A DNA stretch of 57,628 nucleotides from Pseudomonadales bacterium. GTDB lineage: Bacteria > Pseudomonadota > Gammaproteobacteria > Pseudomonadales > Azotimanducaceae. A program made the translations under genes and the position numbers. Positions 13,903 to 22,208 of this stretch are shown piece after piece. The notes below the pieces were generated by a model. That model was given only the letters and a program-made list of their open reading frames with translations. It ran no database searches and was not told the DNA's origin. The stretch spans positions 1 to 57,628 of the forward strand of contig JAJDVW010000044.1 of NCBI GenBank assembly GCA_022825925.1, read 5' to 3'. Each line of letters starts with the position of its first letter. Within the stretch, counting starts at the first letter, position 1.

Positions 13903-13932
13903 TTGTGGCCCGGCCCACGAGGGCCGTAGAAT
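13903..13932 (+). promoter_or_regulatory. Candidate sigma-70 promoter for the EF-G-like gene
   Basis: TTGTGG at 13903-13908 and TAGAAT at 13927-13932 are separated by 18 bases, a normal spacing. The predicted transcript would start near 13940 and include the hairpin at 13960-13997. The match is moderate and was found by eye. Confidence 0.35.
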
Positions 13933-13959
13933 CGCTCCCCTTGTCGGCGCGCCGCCCGC

Positions 13960-13997
13960 ACGCGCCTGACGCTTCCCGGGGGTTTCGTCAGGCGCGT
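13960..13997 (+). promoter_or_regulatory. Strong 12-bp hairpin in the leader of the EF-G-like gene
   Basis: ACGCGCCTGACG (13960-13971) pairs perfectly with 13986-13997, with a 14-base loop. It lies between gltD and the EF-G-like gene. There is no T-run after it, so it is either a weak gltD terminator or a structured 5' leader of the downstream gene. Confidence 0.45.
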
Positions 13998-14088
13998 CGC
14001 CGAAGGGGCGGAAAGCTGTCCGGCACCCGAAACACCGCGGCCGGCCGACCCCGGATTCCGGCTGCCTCGCAGGGAGGGACCTTGGGAC

Positions 14089-16116
14089 GTGGCCTACACC
14101 ACCGAAGACATCCGCAACATCGCCCTGGTCGGACACGGCGGCGCCGGCAAGACCGAACTCACGGACGCGCTGCTGCACGGCGCCGGCAAGATCGCGCACA
14201 AGGGATCCGTCGACACCGGTACGACCGTCTCCGACTCGGACGACCACGAGAAGGAACTCCGGCACTCGCTGACGGCAGGTTTCTGCCACCTCGACCACGG
14301 TGAGGTGCACGTCAACCTGCTCGACACGCCCGGGCACCCGGACCTGGTGGGGCGCTCCCTCTCCGTGCTGCCGGCGGTGGAAACCGCCGCGGTCGTGGTC
14401 AACGCGGCGACGGGCGTCGAGATGATGACGCAGCGGGCGATGGAGGCGGCGCGGGAACGGCGCCTCTGCCGCATGATCGTCGTCAATCGGATCGACGCGG
14501 ACGGCGCGGACACGGCGGGCGTGCTCGAGCAGATCCAGGACGCCTTCGGCTCCGAGTGCCTGCCGGTGAACCTCCCTGCCGACGGAGGTGCGCGCGTGGT
14601 CGACGTGTTCTTCCAGGAGGAAGGCGACGATACGGACGTCGACTCCGTGGAGTCGGCGCACGAGCGGATCGTCGACCAGGTCGTGGAGGTGGACGACGAC
14701 CTGATGGAGGCATACCTCGAACAGGGGGAGGTCTCGGCGGAACAGCTCCACGACGCCTTCGAGAAGGCCCTGCGCGACGGCCACCTGGTACCCGTCTGCT
14801 TCGTCTCGGCGGCCACCGGCGCCGGCGTTCCGGAACTGCTGGACGTGTTCGCGAAGCTGATGCCGTCTCCGCGCGAGGGCAACCCGCCGGCGTTCGTGTC
14901 GGGCGGAACGGAGGCGCCCGTGTCCGCCGACCCCGACGGCAGCGTCGTGGCGCACGTCGTCAAGGTCGACATCGATCCCTTCCGCGGTCGGATGGCGATC
15001 TTCCGGATGCACCAGGGGACGATGCGGCGCGGGGGCCAGGTGTTCGTCGGCGATGCGCGCAAGCCGCTCAAGATCGGCCACCTGCTCAAGCTCAACGGCG
15101 GCGAACACACCGAGGTCGAGGCGGCGGTGGCGGGCGACATCTGCGCGATCCCGCGCGCGGAAGACGTCCCGTTCGGCGCCGTGCTGCATGACGATCACGC
15201 CGAGGACGACACGCGGCTCGAGTCGCTGCCGTTGCCGGAGCCCATGTACGGGCGCGCGATCACCGCCGAGAGCGACGCGGAGGCCCAGAAGGCGAACGAG
15301 GCGTTCGGGGTGTTCTGCGCGGAGGACCCGACGCTGCGGCTCGACCACATCGCGTCCATGAACGAGACCGTGCTGCGGGGGATCGGCGAGCTGCACCTGC
15401 GGGTGGCGCTCGACGAACTCGACCGGAAGTACGGCGTGAAGGTGGCGACGGCGCTGCCTTCCATCGCCTACCGGGAGACCGTCACGTCCAGGGCGGACGG
15501 ACACCACCGGCACAAGAAACAGACGGGGGGCGCGGGCCAGTTCGGGGAGGTCTTCCTGCGCATCGAGCCCCTCCCGCGCGGCGGCGGATTCGAGTTCGTC
15601 AACGAAGTCGTGGGAGGGGTGATTCCCACCCAGTTCATCCCGGCGGTCGAGAAGGGCATCCGGGAAGTGCTCGAGGGCGGCGCGATCTCGGGTCACCCGC
15701 TGCAGGACGTACGAGCCATCGTCTACGACGGCAAGCACCACTCCGTCGACTCGAAGGAGATCGCGTTCGTGCAGGCCGGCAAGCGCGCCTTCGTCAACGC
15801 CGTGAACGATGCTTCGCCGATCGTCATGGAGCCGGTGGTGGACGTGAGCGTCACGGTGCCCGAAGCCTGCATGGGCGACGTCGCCGGCGACCTGTCCGGC
15901 ATGCGGGGGTCCGTCAAGGGCACGAACGTGCTCGCCGGCGGCCGCGCCGAGGTGTTGGGCCAGGCCCCCCTCAAGGAGGTGCAGGGCTACCACTCGCGGC
16001 TGAACTCGCTGTCCGGCGGCGAGGGCAGCTTCACGATGGCCTTCAGCCACTATGCGGCGGTGCCCGCGATGGAGCAGCAGGCGCTCGTCCGGGCGCACGA
16101 GGGGGACGGGGAGTAG
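14089..16116 (+). CDS. EF-G-like translational GTPase (FusA2-type)
   Basis: A 675-residue paralogue of elongation factor G. The G1 motif GHGGAGKT is at residues 15-22, G3 is DTPGH (79-83), and G4 is NRID near 133-136 instead of the usual NKxD. Domains II to V follow in the EF-G order. It begins with GTG at 14089, supported by AGGGAGGGA ten bases upstream. The gene is isolated from rpsL-rpsG-tuf, which together with the divergent G4 motif argues for the EF-G-like (FusA2) branch rather than the housekeeping fusA. Its exact role is not settled; ribosome translocation or recycling under particular conditions is possible. It converges with aroB. Confidence 0.88.
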   Translation: MAYTTEDIRNIALVGHGGAGKTELTDALLHGAGKIAHKGSVDTGTTVSDSDDHEKELRHSLTAGFCHLDHGEVHVNLLDTPGHPDLVGRSLSVLPAVETAAVVVNAATGVEMMTQRAMEAARERRLCRMIVVNRIDADGADTAGVLEQIQDAFGSECLPVNLPADGGARVVDVFFQEEGDDTDVDSVESAHERIVDQVVEVDDDLMEAYLEQGEVSAEQLHDAFEKALRDGHLVPVCFVSAATGAGVPELLDVFAKLMPSPREGNPPAFVSGGTEAPVSADPDGSVVAHVVKVDIDPFRGRMAIFRMHQGTMRRGGQVFVGDARKPLKIGHLLKLNGGEHTEVEAAVAGDICAIPRAEDVPFGAVLHDDHAEDDTRLESLPLPEPMYGRAITAESDAEAQKANEAFGVFCAEDPTLRLDHIASMNETVLRGIGELHLRVALDELDRKYGVKVATALPSIAYRETVTSRADGHHRHKKQTGGAGQFGEVFLRIEPLPRGGGFEFVNEVVGGVIPTQFIPAVEKGIREVLEGGAISGHPLQDVRAIVYDGKHHSVDSKEIAFVQAGKRAFVNAVNDASPIVMEPVVDVSVTVPEACMGDVAGDLSGMRGSVKGTNVLAGGRAEVLGQAPLKEVQGYHSRLNSLSGGEGSFTMAFSHYAAVPAMEQQALVRAHEGDGE

Positions 16117-16129
16117 CCGACCAGGCGGG

Positions 16130-17224
16130 CTAGCGTGCGGCCGCGAGGGCGTCGGCGATCGCCGTCGTCGGCACCTGGTCGGTGACCCCTACCGCGCCGA
16201 TCCGTTGGGGCAGCACCAGGCGGATCCTGCCGTCGGCCACCTTCTTGTCCATGCCCATCGCCTCGAGCACGGCGTCCGGGTCGGCGGCGGGCGGTGGAAC
16301 GGCCGGGAGGCCCGCCGCGATCAGGACGTCGCGGATGCGCGTTGCCGATGCCGCGGGCAGCATCCCGAGGCGCGCGGCGAGGTCCGCGGCGATCACCATG
16401 CCGATGGCCACGGCCTCGCCGTGCAACAGCGACCTGTAACCCGTCACGGCTTCGAGCGCGTGCCCGAACGTGTGGCCGTAGTTCAGGATCATCCGCACGC
16501 CCGACTCCCGTTCGTCCGCCCGGACCACCTCGGCCTTGATCTCGCAGGAGCGGGCGACCGCGTGGCCGAGCGCTTCCTTGTCCCGGGCGAGCAGCTCGCC
16601 CACGTGGGCCTCGATCCAGTCGAAGAACTCGGCGTCGAAGATGACCCCGTACTTGATGACTTCGGCGAGGCCCGCGCGCAGCTCCCGGTCCGGCAGCGTG
16701 TCGAGGGTATCGAGGTCCGCGACGACGCAGCGGGGCTGGTAGAAGGCGCCGACCAGGTTCTTGCCGCCGGGGTGATTGACGGCGGTCTTCCCGCCGACCG
16801 ATGAATCGACGAGGGCGAGCAGGGTGGTCGGCACCTGGATGTATGCAACGCCGCGCTGGTAGGCGGCCGCCGCGAAGCCGGCCACATCGCCCACCACGCC
16901 CCCGCCGAGGGCGATGATCGTGGTGCCGCGCTCGTGGCGTCCCGAGACCAGCCGGTCGATGATGTCCGAGAACGTCGCGAGGGTCTTGAACGCTTCGCCG
17001 TCGGGAAGCTGCATGACGTCCGCCCGCACGTGTGCGGGGAGTCCGGCGAGGGTGCGGTCGAGGTAGCGTGCGCCGACGATTTCGTTGGTCACGACCAGCG
17101 CCCGGGACCCGGTCAGGAACGCCTCGAGCAGACCGGGTCTGCCGAGCAGCCCGCGGCCGATCCGGATCGGATAGGACCGGTCGCCCAGGTCCACGGTGAC
17201 GGTCAGTGGGTCTGGCTGGTCCAT
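16130..17224 (-). CDS. aroB: 3-dehydroquinate synthase
   Basis: AroB converts DAHP to 3-dehydroquinate, step two of the shikimate pathway, using NAD and a divalent metal. The 364-residue protein shows the NAD-binding [11 protein letters not shown] (about residues 104-114), the [12 protein letters not shown] segment and the metal-binding histidines of GHTFGHALE. It lies four bases downstream of aroK on the minus strand and is surely the last gene of the pilMNOPQ-aroK-aroB run, an arrangement known from many gammaproteobacteria. No anomalies are seen. Confidence 0.96.
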   Translation of the reverse strand: MDQPDPLTVTVDLGDRSYPIRIGRGLLGRPGLLEAFLTGSRALVVTNEIVGARYLDRTLAGLPAHVRADVMQLPDGEAFKTLATFSDIIDRLVSGRHERGTTIIALGGGVVGDVAGFAAAAYQRGVAYIQVPTTLLALVDSSVGGKTAVNHPGGKNLVGAFYQPRCVVADLDTLDTLPDRELRAGLAEVIKYGVIFDAEFFDWIEAHVGELLARDKEALGHAVARSCEIKAEVVRADERESGVRMILNYGHTFGHALEAVTGYRSLLHGEAVAIGMVIAADLAARLGMLPAASATRIRDVLIAAGLPAVPPPAADPDAVLEAMGMDKKVADGRIRLVLPQRIGAVGVTDQVPTTAIADALAAAR

Positions 17225-17228
17225 CGCT

Positions 17229-17792
17229 TTATTGCTCCCAGCGCCCCCGGCGCTCCCGGTCCTCCCGGCGCCCCCAGCGCTCGCAGGACTCCAGTTGCGT
17301 GGCCACCAGGTCCGCGATCGAGCGGGGCGATCCGCCGGTTACCCGAACGGCGAGGTCGGCCGTCTCCGCGTACAGTCCGCCCCGCTCGTCGAGGAGCCGG
17401 CGCAGCGTCTCCTCGGGGTCGCCTTCGCTCAGCAGCGGCCGGTGCCGGTCGTTGCGCGCCCGCGCCACCAAGCGTTTGAGGGGCGTGTCCAAGTACACCA
17501 CGACACCCCTTTCCCGCAGCCGGGCGCGGTTGGCCTCCCGCAGCACGACGCCGCCGCCGGTCGCGAGCACGACGCCGTCACGGCGGGTCAGTTCGTCGAT
17601 CACGTTCTCTTCGCGCTCGCGAAAGCCGGCTTCTCCCTCGAGGTCGAAGATCCACGCGATGTCCGCCCCGGCCCGCTGCTCGATGACCTGGTCCGCGTCC
17701 ACGAAGTCGAGGCCGAGCACGTTCGCGAGGTGGCGGCCGACCGTGGTCTTCCCCGACGCCATCATCCCGATGAGGAACACGTTGTGCTTCAT
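17229..17792 (-). CDS. aroK: Shikimate kinase
   Basis: Phosphorylates shikimate with ATP. The 187-residue protein has the P-loop GMMASGKTT (residues 9-17), the shikimate-binding FVDADQVIE (about 31-39), the arginine of FREREENV and GGGVV near 78-82. The C-terminus carries an arginine-rich tail ([17 protein letters not shown]) longer than in most homologues. Its ATG overlaps the pilQ stop codon by four bases (ATGA at 17789-17792), so it is translationally coupled to pilQ. Confidence 0.95.
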   Translation of the reverse strand: MKHNVFLIGMMASGKTTVGRHLANVLGLDFVDADQVIEQRAGADIAWIFDLEGEAGFREREENVIDELTRRDGVVLATGGGVVLREANRARLRERGVVVYLDTPLKRLVARARNDRHRPLLSEGDPEETLRRLLDERGGLYAETADLAVRVTGGSPRSIADLVATQLESCERWGRREDRERRGRWEQ

Positions 17793-19291
17793 GGGAGCCT
17801 CGGCGGCGGCGAGTCAGGGCTGGGCGACGCGTGCGGAGCCGCCAAGCTACCGTTGCCCCGGGCGCTTTTCAAGGTGCCGGCGGCCACGGCTTCGGAGGCT
17901 CCGGATCCCACGATGCGGGGCGTGATGAAGATGAGCAGTTCCTGCTTGTCGTCGCGCGTCAACGTCCGTCGGAACAGCCGTCCGAGGATGGGCACGTCGC
18001 CGAGCAGCGGGGTCCTGGCGATCTCCAGGTTCCGGTTGGTGCGGAACATGCCGCCGAGCACGATGGTCTCGCCGTTCTCGACCAGGACCCGGGTGGTGAC
18101 GGAGGTGGTGTCGATGCTGGGCACGCCGTTGTAGAGCTGGCCCACGGAGTCCTGATGCACGGCGAGGTCCATGATGATGCGCTGGTCGGGAGTGATGCGG
18201 GGCGTCACCGCGAGAGACAGGACCGCCTCCTTGAACGACGTCGAGGTCGCCCCGGAACTGCTTGCCTCCTGGTACGGGATCTCGACGCCGGACTGGATGG
18301 TCGCCGGCTGCTTGTCCGTCGTGATGAGCGTGGGACGCGCGATCACCTCGGCGTGTCCCTCGCTCGCGAGGGCGGAGATCTCGACGTCGAGGACGTAGTC
18401 GGCGGTGTCGGTCACCCCGATGCCGAGCCGCGTGGTCCCGCCGCCCGAGACGCCGAGATCCGTCACCGGCCCCTCCGGTGACGAAAGTCCCTGCCCACCT
18501 TCCGTTGCCGCGCGTTGCAGTTGGTCCAGCGCGTCGAGGCCTGCGCCGAGCTTCAGGGTGGTTTCGCCGCGGGTGCGCAGCGCCGCGCCGCCCCATCGAA
18601 TACCGAGCTGCGACGAGAAGTTGGCGTTCGCGTTGACGATCCGGGACTCGATGACGACCTGCCGCACCGGCACGTCCAGGCGCGCGATGACCCCCCGGAT
18701 CCCGGCGATCCGCTCGGCGGTGTCGGTCAGGATCACGGCGTTGGTCCGTTCGTCCACGAGGACGCTGCCGCGGTCGGACAGCGCGGCCGGATGCTCGGCG
18801 CCGCCCAGCAGTTCGAACAGCTCGGCCGCGCTCGCGTAGCGGATCTGGATGAACTCGGTGGTGAGCGGGGCGAGTTCGGCGAACTGCCGGCGGCGCTCGA
18901 GTTCCAGCCGTTCGCGCTCGGCGATTTCGCCGGCGGGCGCCACCAGGAGGACGTTGCCGATCTCGCGCTTGTCGAGTCCCTGCGTGCGGAGGATCAGGTC
19001 GAGGGCCTGGTCCCAGGGAACCTGGGCCAGCCGCAGCGTCAGGCTGCCGGACACGGCGCCGCTGGCCACCAGGTTGTGTCCCGCGAAGTCGGCGAGCAAC
19101 TGCAGGGCGGCACGGGTCTCGATGTCCTGGAAGTCGAGAGTGATCGTGTCCTCGCTACTTTCCTCACTCCTTTTCTCACTCCTTTCCTCACTCCTGGCCC
19201 CGGACGCTGCGGCCGGCGCCTCCGCGACGGCGGGGTGGAGCAGCAGGGCGAGCGTCGCCGCGATGGCCGTCCGTGGCATGCCGCTACGCAT
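17789..19291 (-). CDS. pilQ: Type IV pilus secretin PilQ, short form
   Basis: The outer-membrane secretin through which the type IV pilus passes. At 500 residues it is much shorter than typical PilQ (about 700). After the signal peptide (about 1-24) comes a charged repeat (four units of RSEE/RSEK/SSED, residues 33-48), then directly an STN/N0 domain (DTITLDFQDIETRAALQLL), an N1/KH-like domain and the secretin domain (VPIL...GNGET core near the C-terminus). The peptidoglycan-binding AMIN domains found in most PilQ proteins are missing. The gene overlaps pilP by eight bases and aroK by four. The assignment is firm from the operon; the missing N-terminus is the odd point. Confidence 0.93.
   Translation of the reverse strand: MRSGMPRTAIAATLALLLHPAVAEAPAAASGARSEERSEKRSEESSEDTITLDFQDIETRAALQLLADFAGHNLVASGAVSGSLTLRLAQVPWDQALDLILRTQGLDKREIGNVLLVAPAGEIAERERLELERRRQFAELAPLTTEFIQIRYASAAELFELLGGAEHPAALSDRGSVLVDERTNAVILTDTAERIAGIRGVIARLDVPVRQVVIESRIVNANANFSSQLGIRWGGAALRTRGETTLKLGAGLDALDQLQRAATEGGQGLSSPEGPVTDLGVSGGGTTRLGIGVTDTADYVLDVEISALASEGHAEVIARPTLITTDKQPATIQSGVEIPYQEASSSGATSTSFKEAVLSLAVTPRITPDQRIIMDLAVHQDSVGQLYNGVPSIDTTSVTTRVLVENGETIVLGGMFRTNRNLEIARTPLLGDVPILGRLFRRTLTRDDKQELLIFITPRIVGSGASEAVAAGTLKSARGNGSLAAPHASPSPDSPPPRLP
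19148..19195 (-). repeat. Four 12-bp tandem repeats inside pilQ
   Basis: Four consecutive 12-base units (plus-strand unit TTCCTCACTCCT, the outermost diverged) encode RSEE-RSEK-RSEE-SSED just after the PilQ signal peptide. Because the unit is a multiple of three, copy-number change would alter linker length without breaking the frame. Confidence 0.8.
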
Positions 19292-19853
19292 CGCCCCGCG
19301 GCTCCATGACCGGATGGTTCGGACCCGGGGCGGGGCGGGACAGGCGCATGGCGCGCTGGCGGGTCACCCAGCCGCCGCTGCCGTCGGCGATGGCCTCGAC
19401 CAGTACCAGTCCGGCGTCTCCGATCGCCTCGACCCTGCCGAAGTCCCGGCCGACGTAGTCGCCGACGCGCACCGCATGGACCATGCCGTCGGGGTCGCCC
19501 ACGAGGGCGGAGCGTGCGCCGCTGCCCGCCAGGACGCCCACCATCCGGAGTTCCTGCATCGAGAAGCCCTCGAGCACGGTCCTTCTACGTTGCAGGTCCG
19601 GGGCCGCTGAGCGGCCCGGGTGGTCCCCGCGCTCCCAGCCGGAAACGGGGGCCTGGAACGGATCGCGCAGGCCTGCCGACTCGTAACGGAACGGCGGCGC
19701 GGGCCGGACGGTCCGATGGGAGGGGACCGTTGTCGAGGGACGGTCGGGCGGCCGGGCCGCGGTCGTCGGCTCCGGCGGCGGCGCCGGCGCGCAGCCGATG
19801 GTCACCGCCGCGAACGGGACCCAAAAGGCGCTGCACCAGCCGGCCCGGTTCAT
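19284..19853 (-). CDS. pilP: Type IV pilus lipoprotein PilP
   Basis: PilP is the inner-membrane lipoprotein that links the PilMNO platform to the PilQ secretin. The 189-residue protein has a lipobox, TIGC with the acylated Cys at 21, after a hydrophobic segment. A proline-rich disordered region (APPPEPTT onward) follows, then the beta-sandwich with FSMQELRMVGVLAG, DPDGMVHAVRVGDYVG and a final valine-rich strand, all typical of PilP. Its start overlaps the pilO stop by four bases. Confidence 0.92.
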   Translation of the reverse strand: MNRAGWCSAFWVPFAAVTIGCAPAPPPEPTTAARPPDRPSTTVPSHRTVRPAPPFRYESAGLRDPFQAPVSGWERGDHPGRSAAPDLQRRRTVLEGFSMQELRMVGVLAGSGARSALVGDPDGMVHAVRVGDYVGRDFGRVEAIGDAGLVLVEAIADGSGGWVTRQRAMRLSRPAPGPNHPVMEPRGDA

Positions 19854-20521
19854 GGCGCGGCCTCGGCGGGCGCGCGGTACCGGTAGGTCTTCGCGACTAC
19901 CTCCATGCGCAGATCGCTACCCCCGGCCGGGCGCGTGACTTCGAAGCCGTGCAGCGTGACGACCCGCGGCAGCGCCGCCACGGCGCCGGCGAAGGCCCCG
20001 ATCCGGTGATACGTGCCGCTCAGGGCGATCTCGATCGGCAGTTCGAAGTACAGCTCGGACGGGTCTTCGACGCCGAGTTCGATGCGCTCGACGGCGAGTT
20101 CGTGGACGAGGGCCGCCCGCGCGATGTCCTCGAGCAGTCCGGGTACTTCGGTTCCGGTCGGCAGCGTGGCGAGCAGCGCGGAGAAGTCCGCCTGGAGCGC
20201 GTCACGGCGCGCCTGCTCCGCTGCAAGGGGCGCGGCCAGCAGCGCCTTGTTCCGCCGGGCGTCCGCCAGTTGCAGTTCGGCGCGAGCCCCGGCGGAGAGA
20301 GCGGCGGACCGGGGCCCGAGCCAGGCGACCCACGCGGCGGCGAGCACGAGGGCGAACGCAAGCGCCGTGGCCGTCATCCGGGCGGGCGCCGGCCAGTTGC
20401 CCGCATTGCGTGGCTCGAGGTCTTCGAGCTCGACGGAGCGCAGCCGCTCGAGTGCTTCTCGCGCCCGGACGCGTATGCCGGTCCCGGAGGCGGCGCGCGG
20501 TTGCCAATGCGACTTCACCAT
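19850..20521 (-). CDS. pilO: Type IV pilus assembly protein PilO
   Basis: PilO is a bitopic inner-membrane protein that pairs with PilN in the alignment complex. The 223-residue protein has a cytoplasmic N-terminus containing VELEDLEPRNAGNWP (about residues 30-44), one membrane helix (about 50-68), a periplasmic coiled coil and a ferredoxin-like domain with LPIEIALSGTYHRIGAFAGAVAALPR, a PilO hallmark. The frame is open far upstream, but the ATG at 20521, seven bases inside pilN, is the only start that fits the family. It is translationally coupled to pilN and pilP. Confidence 0.92.
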   Translation of the reverse strand: MVKSHWQPRAASGTGIRVRAREALERLRSVELEDLEPRNAGNWPAPARMTATALAFALVLAAAWVAWLGPRSAALSAGARAELQLADARRNKALLAAPLAAEQARRDALQADFSALLATLPTGTEVPGLLEDIARAALVHELAVERIELGVEDPSELYFELPIEIALSGTYHRIGAFAGAVAALPRVVTLHGFEVTRPAGGSDLRMEVVAKTYRYRAPAEAAP

Positions 20522-21096
20522 CGGCGTCCCGCATCGGACGCGCGCGAGTGCGACGCCAACGGAAAGGCCAGGTCGAAGTGCACCGTGCGCCCGCCGTACT
20601 CCGCCTGGTCGGGGTCTTCGCGGATGCTGCGCAGCGTGGGCATGCCGAACCGCTCGGAGGCCGCCAGGCCGCGCATCAGGGCCGAGATGCGTGCGGCGGA
20701 CTCCGCGGTCCCGCTCGCGCTGATCGCGTCCCCGCTTCGCGCCAGGGTCTCGTAGTGGACGCCGGCCGACGCCGTGCGCGCGAGTTCGTGCAGCATGCGT
20801 GCGACCTCGGAGCGTTCCGCGTGCAGTTGGAGCAACGCGGCCAGGCGCGCCTCGAGCCCCGCGGACTCGGCCCTCAGGGTCTCCACGCGAACGATGCGGT
20901 CGTCCAGTTCCGCGATATCCGCTCGCAGCGCGCCGGCGCGCCGTTCCTGCCGGCCCTCCAGCCGATCGACGTACAGACCGGCCATCGACGCCACGCCGAG
21001 GGCCATCACCGCGCTCACCAGGAGCCTGGCGAAGAACGCGCGGTTGCGGCGTTCCCGCTCCCACTCGCGCCACGGCAGGAGGTTGATGCGACTCAT
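20515..21096 (-). CDS. pilN: Type IV pilus assembly protein PilN
   Basis: PilN binds cytoplasmic PilM through its N-terminus and forms a dimer with PilO in the membrane. The 193-residue protein begins with the conserved PilM-binding motif RINLLPWRE (residues 3-11), followed by one membrane helix (about 22-42), a periplasmic coiled coil and a ferredoxin-like fold. The ATG at 21096 overlaps the pilM stop by four bases and places the INLLPWR motif correctly; an in-frame start ten codons earlier would lie inside pilM and is less likely. Confidence 0.94.
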   Translation of the reverse strand: MSRINLLPWREWERERRNRAFFARLLVSAVMALGVASMAGLYVDRLEGRQERRAGALRADIAELDDRIVRVETLRAESAGLEARLAALLQLHAERSEVARMLHELARTASAGVHYETLARSGDAISASGTAESAARISALMRGLAASERFGMPTLRSIREDPDQAEYGGRTVHFDLAFPLASHSRASDAGRRW

Positions 21097-22154
21097 GGGT
21101 CGAACGCCCGCAGGGCCAGGCCGCACGCGGTCAGCATGGCGGGCGCGGACGCGGCGAGGGCGTCGCCGTCGACCCGGGCCGCGAGGGTCATCCCCGCGCA
21201 GGGGTCGGCCATGCCGGCTCCGGCCGGCAGCGCATGGCCAAGCAGGTCGGCGAGTCCCGGAAGCGCGGTGGCGCCGCCGGCGAGCAACACGTGCCCGACT
21301 GGGCGGTCGGCGGTCGCGTGGAACTGGCGCAGCGCCCGCTCGACTTCGGCCGCGAGCGCGGCCCGGAAATGCTGCAACACGGTCTCGTCGGCGTCCGCGG
21401 GCAGGTCACCACGCCGCAGCGCCAGCTCCGCCTCCGCATCGGACCAGCCGTAGCGGCGCCGCAGTTCGGCGGTCAGCCGACGCCCTCCGAAGTGCTGTTC
21501 CTGAACGTACCCCGGCCCGGCGCCGTCGAAGGCGTGCAGCCGCGTCGCGTCGGCGCCGATGTCGAGCACCGTGAGCAGCGCCGGCCGGCCCGCGCCGTCG
21601 TCCGTTGGCCCGGAGGTTGCGGCCGCGCGCCGGATGGCCTGTCCCTCCATCTCCACGACGTGGGGCCGCAGGCCGCCCAGCCGCATGGCGCCTTCGCGCT
21701 TCTCGACCTCGTCGCGCCGGCAGACGGCGAGCAGCACCTCGACCTGGTCGGGGTTCCGCTCGGACAGGTTCTGCACCTCGAAGTCCATCGCCACCTCCTC
21801 GAGGGGAAACGGGATGTGGCGGCCGGCCTCCGCGGTGATGCGGGACTCCAGCGCGTCGTCGGACAGGGAGGCGTCCATTTCGACGATCCTGGTGATGGCC
21901 GCGGAGTCGGGTACGGCGGTGGCTGCCCGCCGCGCCCTGGGACCGGCGCGGCGCGCGAGGCGTCGGATGGCTTCACCAACGGAGTCGAGGTCACTAATAT
22001 TCCGGTCCACGACGGCGTTGGGCGGCAAGGGCTCGAAGCCGAAGGCCTCCACGCGGTGGCGGCCGCCGTGCTTCGAGAGCTCGAGGAGCTTTACGGAGGT
22101 GGAGCCGATGTCCAGGCCAACGAGTGATTCGAGCTTGCTACGCGGGTGCCACAC
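21093..22154 (-). CDS. pilM: Type IV pilus ATPase-like protein PilM
   Basis: PilM is the actin-like (FtsA-like) cytoplasmic ring protein of the type IV pilus platform. The 353-residue protein has the phosphate-1 motif VGLDIGSTSVKLLEL (near residues 12-26), the SHS2-like 1C region with MDASLSDDALESRI, the phosphate-2 motif LTVLDIGADATRLH and the adenosine motif VLLAGGATALPGL. The start is GTG at 22154, supported by a GGGAGA seven bases upstream; the frame is open further but has no comparable site. It opens the pilMNOPQ-aroKB run and diverges from ponA with only 54 bases between the start codons. Confidence 0.94.
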   Translation of the reverse strand: MWHPRSKLESLVGLDIGSTSVKLLELSKHGGRHRVEAFGFEPLPPNAVVDRNISDLDSVGEAIRRLARRAGPRARRAATAVPDSAAITRIVEMDASLSDDALESRITAEAGRHIPFPLEEVAMDFEVQNLSERNPDQVEVLLAVCRRDEVEKREGAMRLGGLRPHVVEMEGQAIRRAAATSGPTDDGAGRPALLTVLDIGADATRLHAFDGAGPGYVQEQHFGGRRLTAELRRRYGWSDAEAELALRRGDLPADADETVLQHFRAALAAEVERALRQFHATADRPVGHVLLAGGATALPGLADLLGHALPAGAGMADPCAGMTLAARVDGDALAASAPAMLTACGLALRAFDP

Positions 22155-22208
22155 GGCCGTATCTCCCTGGCTGGGACCGGCTGGCCGCCGCCGCGAGGCG
22201 AGGCGGCG

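Noticed and set aside
13960..13997. A riboswitch before the EF-G-like gene
   Set aside because: Only a single simple stem is present, with no conserved riboswitch core.
19148..19195. Short regular repeats that might suggest a CRISPR array
   Set aside because: The units are 12 bases with no spacers and lie in frame inside pilQ.
22146..22208. Upstream start for ponA
   Set aside because: It would overlap the pilM start and adds residues unlike the family; ATG 22209 precedes the membrane helix directly.
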